Below, in pieces: positions 60,712 to 64,000 of a DNA stretch of 64,000 bases. How positions within the stretch are numbered: the stretch's first letter is position 1; every line of letters begins with the position of its first letter. The notes below the pieces were generated by a model. It saw nothing but the letters and a program-made list of their open reading frames with translations, ran no database searches and was not told where the DNA came from. Source of the stretch: Zwartia hollandica (GTDB taxonomy: Bacteria > Pseudomonadota > Gammaproteobacteria > Burkholderiales > Burkholderiaceae_B). The position numbers and the translations under genes are program-made. The stretch is taken from the NCBI RefSeq assembly GCF_019923725.1, contig NZ_JAHXRI010000025.1, positions 124,001-188,000 of the forward strand, in the 5' to 3' direction.

Positions 60712-63700
60712 GGCCATTTGGCTGTTTGGCGGTTTCCAGTCGAATGCGAGCGATGCTTGGCTCGAGATCGTTCCAGGCTCCCTTGTCGGGTGCGAAGCGA
60801 GCGCGCATATACTGCACTAGGGACAGGATTTGATCGTCGTCGAGTTGGCCTGCGAAGGACGGCATGAAGCCGATCGCTTGGCTTGCGGGCTTACGGACAC
60901 CCTCGAGAATCACTCTAATGACGTTATCCGGCTTATCGCTATGTAAGTTGGTGTTTAGCGCCAGCGGGATGTTTGCGCCGAGTAGTTTAGGGCCGTCGCC
61001 ATCGTGATGACATGCAGCACAAGCCATCGTGAACATTCTTTGAGCAGGTCCGAGCAAGGTCGCACTTTGGGTTTGGGCCGCCACGACATAGTCTTGTGCC
61101 GCTTGGGTCGCTCGTGCGGAGGTGGCTGCTTCTTGGAAAGAGGCTAAATAATGGGCCATCGCTTTGATATCGCTATCTGGTACGGAGGCCAGTTGTTGCA
61201 CAACCGGTGCCATGGGGCCTCCGGCACTACCGTGTTGGCCACTAAAACCCGTGCGTAGATAGTCATAGAACGATTGCTCCGTCCATCTGACGGGCGACTT
61301 GGATGCGGCGGTTAAGGCGGGGGCTTCCCAGCCTTTGATCCAGGCGCCGGATAAAAAGCCTTTACCTAGTTTTTCACCACCAAGCATGTCGCGCGGGGTG
61401 TGACATGCTGTGCAGTGTCCAACACCATTGACGAGGTAGGCGCCGCGGTTCCAAAGCTCGCCTTGATCGGCGAGTAAGGTCTGGGAGGTTGCGGGCTCGC
61501 TGTATAGCGCGTTCCATACGGCCATGAGTGGACGATAGGAAAACGGTGCTGAGAGTTCGGTTGAGGGATTCTTCTGTTCGACGGAGGGCTGCACCATCAA
61601 GTAGGCATAGACCGAGGTAATGTCCTCGTCGGTCATATTTTTAAATGAGGTGTAGGGGAAAGCGGGATACAGCAGATGTCCGTCCTGCGATACGCCATCG
61701 CGCATCGCGCGCCTAAAAGCGGGCAAGGACCAGGAGCCAATCCCAGTCGCTTTGTCTGGCGTTAAGTTTGTCGAATACACCGTGCCAAAGGGGGTTTGTA
61801 TGCCTAAGCCGCCTGCATTGGGCTGGCCGCCCGGTGCCGTGTGACAGCTGACACAATTGCCTAGTGCAACTAGCTGACGACCCTTCTCGATGGTTTGTGC
61901 CGAATACAGGGCAGGGTTGAACTGCGTGATGGGCGCAATGGGTGCCGGGCTACGTAAGCCGATCCAGCCGAGTGACAGACCTGCGACACCGGCAAGCACT
62001 GCAGCCAGTCTTTTTGCAAAGGGTCTTCGCGTGGGCCACTGTGCGTTCGGATTTGCTGTGGGGGGCAACTGCCGTTGTATGGGTTGCTCAGCAGGGTAAC
62101 CAGGTTGGGATGCAGGGGGTAGGGGATTCAGTGCCGCGCGGACCACTTCTGGCGTGAAAGGTGGTTGACGAAAGCGAATTCCGGTCGCATCAAAGATTGC
62201 ATTGGCAATCGCTGCTGTACCTGGTACCGAGGATGACTCGCCGGCTCCCAGTGGTACCTCGTTTGGCCGAGGCATTTGCAAGACATCGATAACCGGGACC
62301 TGACGGAAATTCAGAATAGGATAAGAGCCCCATTCGCGTGTTGCCACGGTGTTATCTTGCTTGCGCACCGGAACGCTCTCATGCAGTGCGCGGCTCGTGG
62401 TTTGGACTACATTGCCGTGCACTTGATGCTCTACACCGGCGGGGTTGATTGTCATGCCGGCATCATGGCCCACGACGACGCGTTTGACATGGACCTCGCC
62501 GGTGCGACGGTTTACCTCGACATCGGCCACCCACGCTGCCCATGCTGCCCCAAATCCCGGCCACTTGCTGTGGATATAACGGGCATAGGCAACACCTTGA
62601 CCACGTAAGATATCGCCCTGGGTATCTTGCTGTTGCGGCTCGGCATGCCGTATCCAGCCCGCTTTGTCGGTCGTTGCTTGCAAGAGCTCTCTTGCGCGCG
62701 GATCGTCTAAATAACGTAGGCGGAACTCGACTGGGTCAACGCCGGCTTGTGTGGCGAGCTCGTCAATATACGACTCGTGTGCGAAAGAGTTTGGCAGTGC
62801 GGATACGCCACGCAACCAGGAGGCGCGCAGGATCGGCGGCATGTCGTTGACAGTGACCCGTAGATTGCCGACTTGGTATGGCGGGCGGGCCGTGCGGTCA
62901 CCCATTTCGTAGGTTTGGGCAAGCGGTTCAATCGTGCGTGTTAACAGCAGGGCAAGGGTAGGAGCACCGTTCGATGGGTATGAGGTTTGAAAGTCATAGG
63001 CGGCAAAGTCGCCCGCTGCGTCCAGCCCTCCGCGTACTTGCATCCATTGCGCCGCGCCTTTTGGTTCCCAAAGGTTTTCTTGTTCGCGCGTGAGCTGGAC
63101 CCGCACGGGTGCACCGACAGCGCGCGACAGCAAAACCGCGTCAGCTGCGACATCGTCGGCACCGTTGCGTCCATAACAGCCAGAGGCCTCCATTCGGACG
63201 ATTTCAATATCTAGGTCGGTAAGCCCTGTCAAGCGCGCAAGATCGGCCCGCAGTACATGTGGGTTTTGTGTGCCAGCCCATACTGTGAGCGTATAGGGTT
63301 CCGCATTCGACCAATCTGCGACCGCGCAAGATGGGCCGATTGACGCATGCATCTGATAAGGCCAGATGTAGGTGCGCGAGATCTCAGTGCCCCCATCCTC
63401 TAGCGCGGCATCGATGTTGCCTTCGTTGATAAGTTCGCGGGGCGTGGAAGGGTTCGCGCGTAGCGCATGCTCAAGGTTGCTCAGGTCAGGCAGACCAGGC
63501 CATTCCTTCCAGACAACACGCAGTTGGTTCGCCGCTTGCTCGGCAAGTTCTTCGCGCTCGGCAACAATGCCGATAAAGTCACGAATGACGACCACGGCTT
63601 TTATGCCAGGGATATGGGCAATCGAGGTCTCGTCAACAGACTCCAGAAGGTTGCCAACAAAATCACCATGGTCAGCACCTGCATACGGCGGTCTGACGAC

Positions 63701-64000
63701 GCGTCCGTGCAGCATTCCGGGTACGCGCATGTCATGCACGAAGGTAAGCTGCCCTGTCGCTTTGCCTGGGATGTCAACGCGGGGAATCGGTTGACCGATC
63801 GTGTGATGCTCTTCTTGAGCCTTAAGTCTGACCGAAGGATCAAGTAACAAACGAATATTGGCCTCACCAACGAGCTCGCCGTAGGTCAGGCGCTGCGTGG
63901 GGTGGTCGACCTGCTCGTATAGGACTTCACCACGCTCAGTGTGCAGGGAGTCTTCATGCGTATTCCATCTGGCTGCCGCTGTTTGCAGCAACCAGCGTCG
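60695..64000 (-). CDS. NicB-like molybdenum hydroxylase fused to three cytochrome c domains (5' end cut by window)
   Basis: The frame is open through base 64000, so the N-terminus is missing; about 1,100 residues are visible. The first 600 residues form a xanthine-dehydrogenase-type molybdopterin subunit (PIPRVDIPGKATGQL, then EVPLGAGESSSVPGTAAIAN near the active-site glutamate). A transmembrane segment (LAAVLAGVAGLSLGWIGL, residues about 660-680) leads to three cytochrome c domains with CVSCH, CTACH and CAACH at about residues 714, 861 and 993. This is the layout of nicotinate dehydrogenase subunit B, which passes electrons straight to the respiratory chain. The [2Fe-2S] partner gene must lie beyond the window. 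Substrate: nicotinate or related heterocycle, by family only. Confidence 0.92.
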   Translation of the reverse strand, partial: RRWLLQTAAARWNTHEDSLHTERGEVLYEQVDHPTQRLTYGELVGEANIRLLLDPSVRLKAQEEHHTIGQPIPRVDIPGKATGQLTFVHDMRVPGMLHGRVVRPPYAGADHGDFVGNLLESVDETSIAHIPGIKAVVVIRDFIGIVAEREELAEQAANQLRVVWKEWPGLPDLSNLEHALRANPSTPRELINEGNIDAALEDGGTEISRTYIWPYQMHASIGPSCAVADWSNAEPYTLTVWAGTQNPHVLRADLARLTGLTDLDIEIVRMEASGCYGRNGADDVAADAVLLSRAVGAPVRVQLTREQENLWEPKGAAQWMQVRGGLDAAGDFAAYDFQTSYPSNGAPTLALLLTRTIEPLAQTYEMGDRTARPPYQVGNLRVTVNDMPPILRASWLRGVSALPNSFAHESYIDELATQAGVDPVEFRLRYLDDPRARELLQATTDKAGWIRHAEPQQQDTQGDILRGQGVAYARYIHSKWPGFGAAWAAWVADVEVNRRTGEVHVKRVVVGHDAGMTINPAGVEHQVHGNVVQTTSRALHESVPVRKQDNTVATREWGSYPILNFRQVPVIDVLQMPRPNEVPLGAGESSSVPGTAAIANAIFDATGIRFRQPPFTPEVVRAALNPLPPASQPGYPAEQPIQRQLPPTANPNAQWPTRRPFAKRLAAVLAGVAGLSLGWIGLRSPAPIAPITQFNPALYSAQTIEKGRQLVALGNCVSCHTAPGGQPNAGGLGIQTPFGTVYSTNLTPDKATGIGSWSLPAFRRAMRDGVSQDGHLLYPAFPYTSFKNMTDEDITSVYAYLMVQPSVEQKNPSTELSAPFSYRPLMAVWNALYSEPATSQTLLADQGELWNRGAYLVNGVGHCTACHTPRDMLGGEKLGKGFLSGAWIKGWEAPALTAASKSPVRWTEQSFYDYLRTGFSGQHGSAGGPMAPVVQQLASVPDSDIKAMAHYLASFQEAATSARATQAAQDYVVAAQTQSATLLGPAQRMFTMACAACHHDGDGPKLLGANIPLALNTNLHSDKPDNVIRVILEGVRKPASQAIGFMPSFAGQLDDDQILSLVQYMRARFAPDKGAWNDLEPSIARIRLETAKQPNGPIPAK

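Noticed and set aside
1-64000. Mobile elements, CRISPR arrays, tRNA or rRNA genes
   Set aside because: No transposase, integrase, spaced repeat array or cloverleaf-like sequence found on reading both strands; gaps are all short.

Overview
The window reads as chromosome of a Gram-negative betaproteobacterium, most likely Burkholderiales and close to Alcaligenaceae. I base this on moderate GC, very tight ATGA/TAATG gene overlaps, Tat-type signals on several periplasmic proteins, a Bordetella-like heme uptake operon (hemP-hmuR-hmuSTUV-tonB), hydantoinase/MmgE/CaiB-rich catabolic blocks and a TRAP solute-binding protein. I see no tRNA, rRNA, CRISPR, phage gene or insertion sequence, and no gap without a gene exceeds about 200 bases.

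Left block (1-17.2 kb): after a truncated MDR oxidoreductase come a two-subunit Ior-type molybdenum hydroxylase and a SoxX-SoxY-SoxZ-SoxA set. Its SoxY ends in an AAC-T-E arm instead of the classical GGCGG arm, and no soxB or soxCD is present. A MarR gene preceded by a perfect 10-1-10 palindrome then opens a probable regulon: PreA-like dihydropyrimidine dehydrogenase subunit, HyuA/HyuB ATP-dependent hydantoinase/oxoprolinase, an orphan TRAP binding protein, and a three-gene Cox-type molybdenum hydroxylase whose iron-sulfur subunit is fused to a CoxG domain. Together these suggest uptake, hydroxylation, reduction and ring opening of a nitrogen (and perhaps sulfur) heterocycle.

Housekeeping block (17.2-23.1 kb): histidine phosphatase, DUF805, a MOSC / DUF5993 / DsbB / M23 peptidase minus-strand group, YajQ, an Old Yellow Enzyme and an alkyltransferase. 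A short four-carbon acid sugar module (otnK-otnC-denD), an SDR and a CoA-transferase follow (23.2-28.2 kb).

Light and pterin block (28.3-36.3 kb): GNAT, DCC thiol-disulfide protein, FolE (GTP cyclohydrolase I), a BLUF blue-light sensor, an MFS transporter and a pterin dehydratase run rightward. They converge on three consecutive photolyase/cryptochrome genes (FeS-BCP type, DASH type and a divergent third type). This looks like a dedicated photoreception/photorepair island with its own pterin supply.

Acid and amide catabolism block (36.3-48.5 kb): MmgE/PrpD, acyl-CoA dehydrogenase, enoyl-CoA hydratase, CaiB, an SDR gene relic, an MBL hydrolase, a TtuC-type dehydrogenase, a PEP mutase/isocitrate lyase family enzyme, an amidase and a signal-less ModA-like protein. 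They face a divergent lactonase-like gene and a second MmgE/PrpD gene.

Metal block (48.6-60.7 kb): DUF1007-NicO metal transporter genes, zur facing a znu operon that starts with a His-rich small membrane protein, then a Fur-box-controlled heme uptake operon. The window ends inside a NicB-like molybdenum hydroxylase fused to three cytochrome c domains.
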